Shown here: piece after piece, positions 7,776 to 15,662 of the stretch
How positions within the stretch are numbered: the stretch's first letter is position 1
How the letters are laid out: each line of letters begins with the position of its first letter
The notes under the pieces: generated by a model
Told to the model about the DNA's origin: nothing
Database searches by the model: none
Seen by the model: the letters and a program-made list of their open reading frames with translations, nothing else
Assembly (NCBI GenBank): GCA_015075185.1
Contig: JABTUW010000001.1
Coordinates: 744,001-808,000, forward strand
DNA length: 64,000 nt
DNA from: Anaerolineales bacterium
GTDB taxonomy: Bacteria; Chloroflexota; Anaerolineae; 4572-78; J111
Direction: 5' to 3'
Position numbers and translations under genes: made by a program

Positions 7776-8954
7776 TCATGGATAGATAAATATTTCACAA
7801 TCTCTTTCTGCCAAAATGGGTTGCGCCAGAAACTTTGCTGGCACTCGCCCGACCTGCCGGTCGGTAAACTCCTCGATGGCGCTGGCGCTCGTCTCCTTGA
7901 CCAGGCCTGTACGGTCAGGCCGGTCACCCGGCTGTGCGTTGCAAGCCAATCCCGGTGTCTGGCTTGCAGGTTAGGTGGTAAGTATTCCACCTGGTGGGGG
8001 TCAAATCGGCCAGCTCCGCCAGAACTGGCTGGTGAGCCGGTAATTCTTACGCCCGCCGGTTTCCTCAACCATCTGGACCCCCCCAGGGAGAGCACTTCCA
8101 GGATGCCCAGCCGCCAGTGTTTACAGGTCGGACTTTCAAAGCGGCAGTCGGGCTGGTACAACTGGCAGCAGGCGGCCAGCGGTTGGCCCTGGTGGCGGGC
8201 CTCGTTAGCCTGCCAGCAGTAACCGTAGCGCCCGGTCAAATCCTGGATAGAGGTATCAGCCAAAAGGCTAGCCAGCTCTTTGAGGCTATAGGTCACGGGC
8301 CGGGTCCAGTTGCAGAACCGGGAATTATTGATAACCTGCTGCCCATCCAGGGCAATCACCTTTCCCACAGGGCGTAGGCCTTCTGGCCGGGGTATCCCAT
8401 CTCCGTTGCAGGTACGGCTCGACAAAGAGCGGGTAGTAATTGGTCAGGGGTTGGTAGCCGGTGCGATTGAGCTGGCGGATGTCAATAGCCAGCCCTGAAC
8501 CTCTCCCGCCGTCGGGAAAGTCGGGTAGGGTAATAGTAGTATCGCCTGCTGCCACCTGGGGTCCGGCCAGAACAGCACGATGGGTCCATTCACCCGCCCG
8601 CCGGGCTGATCACGGCTTGGCGGGGATTGGCTCACCCACCTCCTCGACGACCACAACTCGAGGCGAACTTCCTGGCCGGTCAGATGAAAGATCGTTGCCA
8701 GGATGGTCGGCTTGAGCCGGTTCTCCAGCCACCCCTGGCAAACGAATTTTGACCCCAATCTGCCACCACTGCCCTCATTTGAGAGCAGCATCGTATCTTT
8801 AATCCAGCTCTCAAAAGGCCTGGGTCATTTGCAAGCGGAGCTGCTGCACGACTTGGTCCCAGAGCTGTTCAGGGGATCGAAGGCGGTCAAGGTCAAATCT
8901 CGGGCCGAGCAGGGTGATCAGAGCCAGGGGCGAAAGAGGTTCGAGAAGTGCCAT
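7776..8954 (-). pseudogene. replication-initiator-like gene with DnaA_N-like start, broken
   Basis: From ATG 8954 the frame gives a leader, then S-P-E-Q-L-W-D-Q-V-V-Q-Q-L, a shift in a run of T near 8805, and then E-S-W-I-K-D-T and W-L-E-N-R-L-K-P-T-I-L-A-T with H-L-T-G-Q-E-V-R-L-E-L. This follows the DnaA N-terminal domain pattern (tryptophan-anchored helices, then V-x-N-x-F-like strand, W-L-x-x-R). Further parts (about 8550-8100) read Y-Q-P-L-T-N-Y-Y-P-L-F and L-K-E-L-A-S-L-L-A-D, a likely winged-helix segment, and the tail resumes in another frame to end I-Y-P at 7776. At least four shifts are needed. A plasmid replication or regulatory role is inferred from the domain and the par neighbours. 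Confidence 0.5.
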
Positions 8955-8992
8955 CTTCGTTGATAGATAAGCCATCGGTCAAGGTTATCTTT

Positions 8993-9320
8993 CTAAAGTT
9001 GAACTCGGCTGGCTGCTCGCCAGGGTAGTGTACCCTGGACCAGCCGATAGCCCCGTTTCAGGCGGCGCTGGGGCAGGCGAGAGGTCAGGCTTAGCGCCTC
9101 ACCGGGCCGAGCCGCAGGGCGAGACCAGGTGGCGCTGATGGCCCCCAATCCGGCCCCAGAAGCGGGTCATGGCGTAAGCATCCAGCAGCGCCGGGCCGGT
9201 GGTGATCAAGCAGAACCGGGCGACATTTCTGGCCGGATCAATGCGGTGGAATAAACAAAACACCGGCGGGTCAGAGTTTCAGTTAAGCCACCCACCTAGT
9301 CGATGTTTCCAGAAAATCAT
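8993..9320 (-). pseudogene. WGR-domain protein, broken
   Basis: One frame reads F-H-R-I-D-P-A-R-N-V-A-R-F followed by T-R-F-W-G-R-I-G-G-H-Q-R, the W-G-R signature with its preceding strands. A stop follows C-G-S-A-R; after one shift it continues R-R-L-K-R-G-Y-R-L-V, the normal end of a WGR domain, and stops at 8993. An early TGA also interrupts the first residues after ATG 9320. WGR domains bind DNA ends or nicks, as in PARPs and MolR-like proteins. In plasmid gene sets they occur as small stand-alone proteins. Confidence 0.65.
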
Positions 9321-9429
9321 AAATTTGTTAGCCTTTCTCCTTCCTGACCGGGAACAGGAGCTTCTTGCCTCGGCACCTTTGGCTGTCTTCCTAAAGCAAA
9401 TTGCCGGATGATGGAAAACAGCGGCTTTA

Positions 9430-9691
9430 CTAAAAATCGTCCAACATTTCCGTAAAGAGCGCTGCTCTCGCTGTCCTCAACCTGGGCTGCTGCTGCTGGG
9501 CCTGGTCTGAACCCCAATAAGGCGGCGCGAATAATGTCTTACCGCTTTCGCCCCCGCGCCCTGGTGATGGCTTCCAGCATCTCGGCCAGTTCCGGCGGAT
9601 CTTCGCCAGGCAGGAAGCGGTAGAAAAGGTGAATTGATAGACTTTACCGGGGCGCCGCTTCCCGGCTGGATTTACCCACAATGCCTGACAT
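9430..9691 (-). pseudogene. ParR-like small DNA-binding partner of ParM, broken
   Basis: From ATG 9691 the first frame stops after about 15 residues. Shifted frames give Y-Q-F-T-F, L-P-G-E-D-P-P-E-L-A-E-M-L, R-G-R-K-R then TAA where CAA would continue D-I-I-R-A-A-L-L-G. A last shift gives A-L-F-T-E-M-L-D-D-F before a stop at 9430. A short protein with a ribbon-helix-helix-like R-K-R-x-D-I-I-R-A-A-L pattern directly downstream of a parM homologue is the normal setting of parR. The assignment rests on position and this short motif. Confidence 0.5.
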
Positions 9692-9715
9692 CAAGGCCTC
9701 GTTCCTGGTCCTGAT

Positions 9716-9761
9716 TTTTCACAATAGAGAAAATAGAGCTTATTTTTCCCCATTGTGAAAA
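9716..9761. repeat. inverted repeat between parM-like and parR-like genes
   Basis: TTTTCACAAT at 9716-9725 pairs with ATTGTGAAAA at 9752-9761 across 26 nt. It lies in the short gap between the two partition genes and may be an operator or an attenuating hairpin. Confidence 0.5.
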
Positions 9762-9775
9762 TGAGGCTCTACTTA

Positions 9776-10860
9776 TTAAAAACCAGGCCGGGCCGCGAGC
9801 TTGGCCAGGCCGCGGGCATTGGCCAATACTGGCTCAGGCATCACTGTGGCCTTGGGGAACTGCCGGAGCAGCATCTCCCGCATCGCCAGTGCGCCGCCGC
9901 CGGTCAGCAGGATGTGGTAGCTCTTCGACTTGATCATCCGTCCAGGTAGTTGAACACCTCGGACCCAACGCCTTGAGCGCCTGCCGGGCCTCGACGGTGA
10001 TGTCCGTCAACTGCCCTTCGACGTAAATCCCAGCCTTCTGTCCATTGACGACCTGCTGGACTAAATCGCTGGCCTGGTGCAGCTCCAGCCCGGCCCGTAC
10101 TTGTGTTTGATGGAGCGGATGAGGGCTCAGCGGCCCGGCGCATCCCTAATGTGTCGCCCTCGGTAAAGCGCTGGCTGATCCGCCCGCCGGAGACCAGCAG
10201 CACATCCAGGGTGTTGAAGCCCTGGTCAATCACCAGAGTTGGGGCCAACTGGCTCTGTTTGCCCTGCACCCACTGCCCGGATAGGTCCATGCCCCAGTCG
10301 AACCAGGTGGCCACCGGCTGGGGCACCTGGCCCGGACACTGACCACCTCCAGGGCGCATTCGACCCCATCCACACTGAAAAGATGCCGGCCAACCAGCCA
10401 GCCTTTGATCGCTTTTTTCCACCTGCTCGGCCTCGGCCTCCTGCGCCAGGACCTTGACCGGCAGGGCCAGGGCGATGGCTGCCCGGTGCGCCCTGCTATT
10501 GATGATCCGGGAGATGCCGGCGTAGAAAGTGGCTCGCAGTTCGGGACTGTCTTTGAAGCGATTGAAGTCCAATCGGTCAATCGGCTCGGTGTAGTCGCTG
10601 ACGTTGGGGCCGACCAGGTACTCGATGCCGTCAAAACGACCCGGAAGGGCTGGCGACTTGTACGCTGGGTCGCCCGGACCACGCCGGGCAGAAAAAGCCA
10701 TTTGGAGCCGGCGGTTGGCTTCGCCCACCGAGGCGGGCAGCAGATAGGTCACCATCTCGCCGCTCCGTACACAGGCAAACTTGTTGGCTGAAAAGCCGGG
10801 GTCACAGCCAAGGTAAGTCAGCGTTTCTTGAGCATTCCCTTTGCCATTCGTGGCGATCAT
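9776..10860 (-). pseudogene. ParM/StbA-like actin-fold partition ATPase, frameshifted
   Basis: A good ribosome site (GGAAAGGAATT) precedes ATG 10860. Residues 17-29 form the phosphate-1 loop (L-G-C-D-P-G-F-S-A-N-K-F-A). Later the frame gives V-G-P-N-V-S-D-Y, S-R-A-H-R-A-A-I-A-L-A-L-P and phosphate-2 (V-I-D-Q-G-F-N-T-L-D-V). Near 10140 the frame breaks. After a further shift the C-terminus is recovered at about 9930-9776 with Y-H-I-L-L-T-G-G-G-A, the adenosine motif, and P-V-L-A-N-A-R-G-L-A-K-L-A, the usual ParM ending. ParM filaments push plasmid copies apart when bound to ParR at the parC centromere. A second break may lie near 10330. Intact length would be about 350 aa. Confidence 0.8.
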
Positions 10861-10941
10861 TTTCCAATTCCTTTCCAGATGAATTGAACTGCTGATTCAA
10901 GTAGCAATATAACTATACGAATACCAACAATATCCATTGAG

Positions 10942-11005
10942 ACCGTACCGTACCGTACTTACCGGCTGCTATCACTTTATGCTTCTGCTGGCAGGTACGG
11001 TACGG
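10942..11005. repeat. ACCGT iterons and inverted copy upstream of parM-like gene (parC-like)
   Basis: Three tandem copies of the 5-mer ACCGT unit occupy 10942-10958, and the inverted form GGTACGGTACGG is at 10994-11005, so 12-nt arms can pair across about 40 nt. It lies 80-145 bp upstream of the parM-like start. Par operons often carry a repeat-based centromere and operator exactly here. Confidence 0.6.
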
Positions 11006-11013
11006 CTGAAGGT

Positions 11014-12450
11014 TTAAATCCGGCCAAATTTCCGCAGGGTCTTGTTGACCAGTTCAATTTGCCGGCCCCCGCATCATTATTATAAACCTGAAAGCGATGA
11101 CTGATGGTGATCTTTCACCGCGATCCCACAAATTTAGCGCGACCTGCTGCTTATCGGTGGGTTTGATTAACTCTGGTTCCATCGCAGGCGATGCGGGCGA
11201 TTGTCCAGCCGGTTTAAGCAGAGAACGCAGTTCACGCTTGGGGATGTACGGCGTCTGGACAATTGCGGGAGACAGGCCTGGCACATCAACCACCGCCCGT
11301 CCGGGTGGAAATCCAGGGCTTCGACGGTGTCGAGCAGCAGCCGGGCCTGGCTTTTGTCGTTGGCGTGAAGCTGGACCTTGCTGCTGAACTGCTGGCGGTG
11401 GTCGGTGTCAATGACCGTGCCTTTGGCGCTGGTCAGGGCCAGCATCTGGTAAACGCCGAATTTGCGCAGTTCCCAGGCCTGTTTCTTGAGCACCTGGCCG
11501 ATGTCCCGGTCGGCCAGCAGGGCCGAAGCTTCGTCTACGGCCACAATGACCGGCGGCAGGAAATGGTCCGCTTTCTGGTTGTACTCGGCCAGGTTGTCGG
11601 CATCGTAACGGCGCAAGAGAGCGGCCCGGTACTGGATCGCTTCGGCGTAGACCTCATGCAGGGCGCCGAGGATTTCGCCGGGCTGCTGGAGGATGGGGTA
11701 ACGCAACCGGTCGCACTCTTAAAGGCGGCCAGGCCGTGGAACTGCTGGTCAATCAGGATCAGTTCGACTGGTCGGGGCAGGTGGCCAGTTGGGCCAGGAT
11801 GGCTGACAGGAAGGCCGATTTGCCCCAACCGGACGAGGCGGCAGCAATGGTGTGAAACAGCTCGTACAGCGAGATATTCAGCGGCGAGAGCTGTCCTTGT
11901 TCATTCAGCCGCAGTCCCAATATCAGATTATTCAGGTCGCCTCGCTGGCCGGGGACCACTTCTGACCAGCGGACCAGGGTCGGCAGTTCAAACGACGGCT
12001 GGCCAATGGGGAGGGCTGGACTGGCAGGAAGAAGCAGGCCGGTTGAATTCTCGCCAGACAGCGATCTCCAGCGGCGAGGGATCGGTGGCAGCACCGTTGG
12101 CATAAAGCCGCATATCCAGGTGCGCCTGCCGCCACTGCCCGTGACCGGTATCCCGGATCAAAATCTGCTCGCCGGCTTTGGCCGTCACGACCAGCACCTG
12201 GGCGTCCCGTTCCTCACGGAGGGCCTGGCTTCCAGCAGGCGCCGTTGAGCAGCCGCGGCCCAGCGCGCTTCCTGGGCCGTGCGGCGCGTTGGTAGGCCAG
12301 CCAGCCGGCATACAGCACCCCGATCAGACATAGGAAGGCGATACTGGCAGCCAGGCTGATCCCACCAACCTGGAGGATCAGGCTGAGGGCGTCAACTAAC
12401 GCCTCGCCGGCAGCCAGGTATATCCCTACGACCGCCAAAACGAGAAGCAT
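11014..12450 (-). pseudogene. FtsK/HerA-like DNA translocase, broken
   Basis: The N-terminus (from ATG 12450) has two membrane segments (L-L-V-L-A-V-V-G-I-Y-L-A-A and A-S-I-A-F-L-C-L-I-G-V-L-Y). A shifted frame then runs to the Walker A motif A-A-S-S-G-W-G-K-S near 11830. Another frame gives L-I-L-I-D-Q-Q-F, and a third gives V-I-V-A-V-D-E-A-S, the Walker B motif near 11540, then Q-L-H-A-N-D-K-S-Q-A-R-L-L-L. The C-terminus is a small helical domain ending I-E-L-V-N-K-T-L-R-K-F-G-R-I at 11014. At least four shifts. Intact, it would be a membrane-anchored P-loop motor of about 475 aa, as used in conjugation of actinobacterial-type elements or in plasmid segregation. Confidence 0.7.
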
Positions 12451-12525
12451 TGAGATGATAGCCGGGATGAGAGAGATAATCCAACCCGCCCCTCACCCCG
12501 GCTCTGGCCCTCATTCATCCCGCTA

Positions 12526-12783
12526 CTACCCCAAACCATACAAAACCACTTTCAGTCCAATGAGGCTTACCAAGATCCCAGTCCGTAGCGACTGTTCAAC
12601 CCTTTTAACCAGATGGGACCCCTGCCTGACCCACCAATAGACCACCATCTCTACCTGCCAACCCCATAACAGCAGGATGGTCAACGGCAGCAAGGGGATG
12701 GTCAGCATCTCGGCCGCCTGGTTATCCTGCTGTACCTGGACATTTAGCGACAGGTAAAGGGCGATCCGCTGCGTGCTCAACAT
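12526..12783 (-). CDS. small two-segment membrane protein, unknown
   Basis: An 85-aa intact frame with two hydrophobic stretches (about 26-46, rich in Leu/Ile/Trp, and about 66-84). A polar loop lies between them. AAAGGTCC lies upstream of ATG 12783. It is the only gene of the decayed array without a visible frame break. It precedes the translocase gene, so a role near a membrane motor is possible. No family recognised. Confidence 0.5.
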   Translation of the reverse strand: MLSTQRIALYLSLNVQVQQDNQAAEMLTIPLLPLTILLLWGWQVEMVVYWWVRQGSHLVKRVEQSLRTGILVSLIGLKVVLYGLG

Positions 12784-12795
12784 TTTTTCGGACCT

Positions 12796-13045
12796 TTACG
12801 CTTCATTTGACTCCTCAGCCTCGGCTATTTCCGCCAGAGCGGCAATGCCGTGCCCGCCAGCCTCAGCCGCCCACTGCCACAACCCGGCCTCACGTAACTG
12901 CCGGCAGGCTTCGACAAACCCCCGGCTCGATCTGGCCTTGAGTGTGCCACTTCTCCAACCGGCCTGACCATTCTTGTAAGAGCAGGATGGTATCCTGCGT
13001 GGCAAAGATCCAGTCTTGAAGCATCTTCTGTTCGATCGTTTTCAT
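12796..13045 (-). pseudogene. small helical protein, frameshifted
   Basis: From ATG 13045 a frame reads M-K-T-I-E-Q-K-M-L-Q-D-W-I and L-L-L-Q-E-W-S-G-R-L-E-K-W. After a shift near 12930 it continues F-V-E-A-C-R-Q-L-R-E-A-G-L-W-Q-W to a stop at 12796. The ATG overlaps the stop of the preceding gene (ATGA). Function unknown. Confidence 0.5.
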
Positions 13046-13276
13046 CCTGAACCACCCTGCAACACAAACTCACGAACCGTCCTGGCCGATACCCCGGCAA
13101 ATGGCTCAGCCAGGCCTGACCTTCTTCGTCAGCCAGGAATTGCTGCGCCTCGGCCCGCACCATTGGACTGCGCGAGCGAATATCAACCACTGCCTGCTTA
13201 ACCACCGCCGCCAAAACCGCTGCTCCGGGTCATTGACCACACGGTAACTTGATCTGAAATGGCTTCGGACAATCAT
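13042..13276 (-). pseudogene. small conserved-looking gene, frameshifted
   Basis: AAAGAGGAG precedes ATG 13276. The first frame reads M-I-V-R-S-H-F-R-S-S-Y-R-V-V-N-D-P-E-Q. A shift then gives A-V-V-K-Q-A-V-V-D-I-R, A-Q-Q-F-L-A-D and W-L-S-H-L-P-G. A further shift gives T-V-R-E-F-V-L-Q and a stop that overlaps the next start. The layout, a helix, then F-L-x-x and a terminal W-L...V-R block, resembles small helical proteins seen in phage and plasmid operons. No function assigned. Confidence 0.45.
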
Positions 13277-13286
13277 CGTCTCCTCT

Positions 13287-14215
13287 TTACTGGGCGGACT
13301 CAGGGGCAGGGGTTAGAGCCGTTTCGAGGTCATCCAACCAGGTTACAATTTCTTCTAGTTGTTCATCTGGACAGGCATCAACCAGGCTGACCAGTTTCCA
13401 CAACCGCATTTTGATAGCTTCCCGGCCGGTTGCCAACGCTTGGGGCTGCCTGGTTTGGACGGCGGCCAAAAAGCGGCGGCGGTCGGCCACTCGGCGCTGC
13501 AATTCAGGCACCAGCGACGGCTGCCGTTGACACCCACGATCTTTTCCTGACCGCAGCAAGGACATTCAAATTCTTGAGCTTTGGGTTCGTAGGAGGTGGG
13601 GTCAGCCGTGTAGCTTAGTTTGACCAGGTTTTCCATCTGGCGAAATTCGCCAGATGCTTCCAACTCCTTGCCGAAGCCGGGTCCGACCCACGTGGATAGT
13701 CGAGATTTGCCAATATTGCCCGTATCCACCGTGTATGTTTGCCCGTTTCGGCTGACTGTCCGGGTTTCTATCTGGGAATTTCCCCACATACTTCCAGTTC
13801 AGTTCGCATCCGCCGACCGTTTTGTGATCTACGCCGCAGTGGCGGGCAATCTCCGATCGCTCAAACTGACCCCATTAGGATGCAGGAGAGCCAATCGCAC
13901 AATCCGGCGTACATTCGCGGCTGCGACGCAAACCATGTTTTTGATTGGCGGTCAGGGCCAGCCATTCGGCATCTAACTGAGTACCGGGCTGCACTTCCAC
14001 CCATAGTTTGGCTCCCACCTGTTTGGCTGCTGAACCTCGGTGTAGACCATCATATACATAAATCTGGTCGTTTTCATCCTGCACCCTGGACCGGGTCGAA
14101 CTCCACACCGTTTTGCATCATCTCGGCGTACTCGTCCACCAAATCAGTGTTGGTGGCAGCCCGGTTTCTGGATGAAAACCAACTCAGTTGGTTCTACTAA
14201 AACTCGCATACTCAT
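13287..14215 (-). pseudogene. ParB-like protein with HTH and zinc ribbon, broken
   Basis: AAAGGAG lies just upstream of ATG 14215. The N-terminal frame M-S-M-R-V-L-V-E-P-T-E-L-V shifts to N-T-D-L-V-D-E-Y-A-E-M-M-Q-N-G-V, then after another shift to I-Y-V-Y-D-G-L-H-R-G-S-A-A-K, the ParB box II pattern (D-G-x-H-R). A-L-T-A-N-Q-K-H-G follows. A further frame holds the helix-turn-helix E-I-A-R-H-C-G-V-D-H-K-T-V (about 13795-13850). The last part has N-G-Q-T-Y-T-V-D-T-G-N-I-G and a zinc ribbon (C-P-C-C-G and C-L-N-C), then a helical tail ending at 13287. At least four breaks. Such ParB-HTH proteins load onto DNA and can act as partition proteins or regulators. Confidence 0.7.
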
Positions 14216-14299
14216 GGTCGGCTCCTTTCGTGACTGGGAAAGGTGTGGTATAATATTATCATCGGGACGGTTGACTTTGGTCGGTTCGTTGTTCCCATT

Positions 14300-14322
14300 C
14301 CGGCGAGATTGCGTCTCGCCGG
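14300..14322 (+). terminator. hairpin terminator on plus strand
   Basis: CCGGCGAGA pairs with TCTCGCCGG around a 5-nt loop, followed by TTTTGTTT. It would stop transcription running rightward from the decayed array region. Confidence 0.7.
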
Positions 14323-14431
14323 TTTTGTTTAAACCAAAATGACTCAGCTATCGCTCATCCGGACTGGGTCATTGACTTCCGATTGGATAGACAGGTAATT
14401 TACCGTTAAAACAGCGGGTTGCCTGTGGAGA

Positions 14432-14524
14432 TTAGTATCTAGGTAGCTTTGCTTTGTCACGCCCTGGCCTCCCTAAAACTGTTGCTTGTCTCTCGTTTCA
14501 GGTCAGATCATTCGTAGATACTAA
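14432..14524. repeat. spaced inverted repeat
   Basis: TTAGTATCTA at 14432-14441 matches the complement of TAGATACTAA at 14515-14524, with weaker similarity outside (GTTGC and GCAAC). It may be a regulator site or a trace of an element end. Confidence 0.45.
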
Positions 14525-14672
14525 CTCGCAACTGTGGAACAGTATAATATATAATTTATGAACTGTCAAGACACTTCTTAAACTTTTTATTTTATAATTA
14601 GATTATTTCGACACACCGCTTTACTTGTTATACTCACATTGTGGTTACGAATTTTTGTAACGGCAAAACATA

Positions 14673-14705
14673 AAACCCACAATTTCGATTTGAAACTGTG
14701 GGTTT
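14673..14705. terminator. hairpin downstream of the small HTH gene pair
   Basis: AAACCCACA pairs with TGTGGGTTT, with extra inner pairing of TTTC and GAAA. It lies about 110 bp past the stop of the 91-aa gene at 14815, so it may end that minus-strand unit. Confidence 0.5.
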
Positions 14706-14814
14706 CGAAACAAAATATATCGTTCGAAAAGTGTTCAACACATAACCAGAATAGATAAGCCTATCAAAACATTCATCAGGTTAACAGAGTCAGATAAAAT
14801 CAGTTCTTATGACT

Positions 14815-15090
14815 CTAGCCCAACTTTTCTATCTCCCTTTGAGCTTGCCGCTTGATACGTCGCCGTTCAGCCAAATCCTCATATTTTAGTTCGTAAGGAT
14901 TGCCAAATTCATCAAAGATCGGAACACCTTGTAGTTGTCCACCGTACTTTTTCAATCTCTCTTTGTAGACTGTGGCACAATAAGCTACATCGGCTTCATC
15001 CACCAGTTTTTTGTCCACGTTTGATGTTCTTCTTAATAACTCTAATATAACCGGCATGAACCCATCCGTAAATAGCAGATAAAACTTCAT
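14815..15090 (-). CDS. small protein of unknown function, paired with HTH gene
   Basis: A 91-aa frame, M-K-F-Y-L-L-F-T-D-G-F-M-P at the start and a basic, Arg-rich C-terminus (E-R-R-R-I-K-R-Q-A-Q-R-E). It overlaps the upstream HTH gene by four bases (ATGA), so the two are translated together. Small size, coupling and position next to a tRNA suggest an element-borne control pair, possibly toxin-antitoxin-like. I do not recognise the family. Confidence 0.6.
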   Translation of the reverse strand: MKFYLLFTDGFMPVILELLRRTSNVDKKLVDEADVAYCATVYKERLKKYGGQLQGVPIFDEFGNPYELKYEDLAERRRIKRQAQREIEKLG

Positions 15091-15362
15091 ATTTGCTTGC
15101 CCGTTCGATGGACACTGATTGGCTTGCCTAGTAAATCAGCAAATTCTTCTCTAATAATTTGCTCTTTAGTTTTCGGTTTATGACCATTACTCTCAGCAGC
15201 CACAAGTAACTCTCCGGTTGGTAATTGAACTGCTCTCATCTTACCAGTCTGAATAAGCTGTGTCAATGCTTTTTCAGACAGGTTATATATTTGGGCAGCT
15301 TCAACCAGAGGAATAAAGGTGGGGACACGAAATGAGGGTGCAGTAACTTGAGTATTAGTCAT
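15087..15362 (-). CDS. excisionase-like helix-turn-helix protein
   Basis: A 91-aa protein. Residues about 16-55 fit the small MerR-like/excisionase HTH (F-I-P-L-V-E-A-A-Q-I-Y-N-L-S-E-K-A-L, then I-Q-T-G-K-M-R-A-V-Q-L-P-T-G-E-L-L), in which a helix-turn-helix is followed by a wing with K-x-x-A-V. Excisionases bend DNA at attachment sites, and relatives act as small regulators. It overlaps the downstream gene by four bases. It lies 140 bp from tRNA-Met, a usual integration target, which fits an element role. Confidence 0.65.
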   Translation of the reverse strand: MTNTQVTAPSFRVPTFIPLVEAAQIYNLSEKALTQLIQTGKMRAVQLPTGELLVAAESNGHKPKTKEQIIREEFADLLGKPISVHRTGKQI

Positions 15363-15385
15363 GCATCAGCACTTTCGGAACAACA

Positions 15386-15414
15386 AAAAACCCGCAAGAA
15401 AATTGCGGGTTTTT
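15386..15414. terminator. bidirectional hairpin terminator between tRNA-Met and HTH gene
   Basis: AAAAACCCGCAA pairs with TTGCGGGTTTTT around a 5-nt loop. It lies 90 bp past the 3' end of tRNA-Met on the minus strand, in the right place to end the tRNA transcript. Confidence 0.85.
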
Positions 15415-15505
15415 CTATTACCTGGTTAGTTTAAGCAAACCTTGAAGGTTGCTTAAATTTAAGGTATGGGCTTATGCGATTTGGTAAACCTGCTAAACCC
15501 GCAAG

Positions 15506-15578
15506 TGCTGATGGGTGGATTTGAACCACCGACCCCGAAATTATGAGTTTCGTGCTCTAACCACTGAGCTACATCAGC
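15506..15578 (-). tRNA. tRNA with CAT anticodon (tRNA-Met, or tRNA-Ile2)
   Basis: On the minus strand the 73-nt sequence folds as a cloverleaf. A perfect 7-bp acceptor stem (GCTGATG with CATCAGC) is closed by discriminator A, the D-arm holds TAGCTCAGTGGTTAGAGCA, the anticodon loop is CTCATAA, and the T-loop is GGTTCAAATCC. CCA is not encoded. The first base pair is G-C, which argues against the initiator type. Elongator Met and lysidine-modified Ile tRNAs cannot be told apart by eye. The 3' end faces the accessory region. Confidence 0.92.
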
Positions 15579-15662
15579 GCATCCGCTACACATTTTAGTC
15601 AAAACACAGGTGGTGTCAAATAAAAAATGAGAAATTAGAGCGAATAATTGCAGTTCAATTTC

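Larger units (their letters stand above)
7427..14215 (-). mobile_element. decayed plasmid-like/conjugative replicon
   Basis: About ten genes on one strand, close-packed with several ATGA overlaps, code for partition (ParB-like, ParM-like, ParR-like), DNA translocation (FtsK/HerA-like), replication (DnaA_N-like domain) and a WGR-domain protein. That set belongs to plasmids or integrative conjugative elements rather than to a chromosome core. Almost every gene carries one or more frameshifts or stops, while genes from 14.8 kb onward are intact apart from rsmG. The array has a clear start (ribosome site at 14221-14228) and a clear terminator (7370-7405). An integrase of its own was not found inside; the double recombinase at 2.1-4.1 kb or a lost gene may have served. 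Confidence 0.7.
14216..14814. other. 599-bp gap, AT-rich with several palindromes
   Basis: No gene found. From about 14530 to 14640 the sequence is strongly AT-rich. A hairpin terminator (14300-14322), a spaced 10-bp inverted repeat (14432-14441 and 14515-14524) and a hairpin (14673-14705) are present. It could hold the promoter of the decayed array and perhaps its old origin. Confidence 0.5.

Noticed and set aside
8117..8715. Plus-strand frames over the decayed replication gene
   Set aside because: They are opposite-strand shadows of GC-rich coding sequence; the minus strand holds the recognisable protein.
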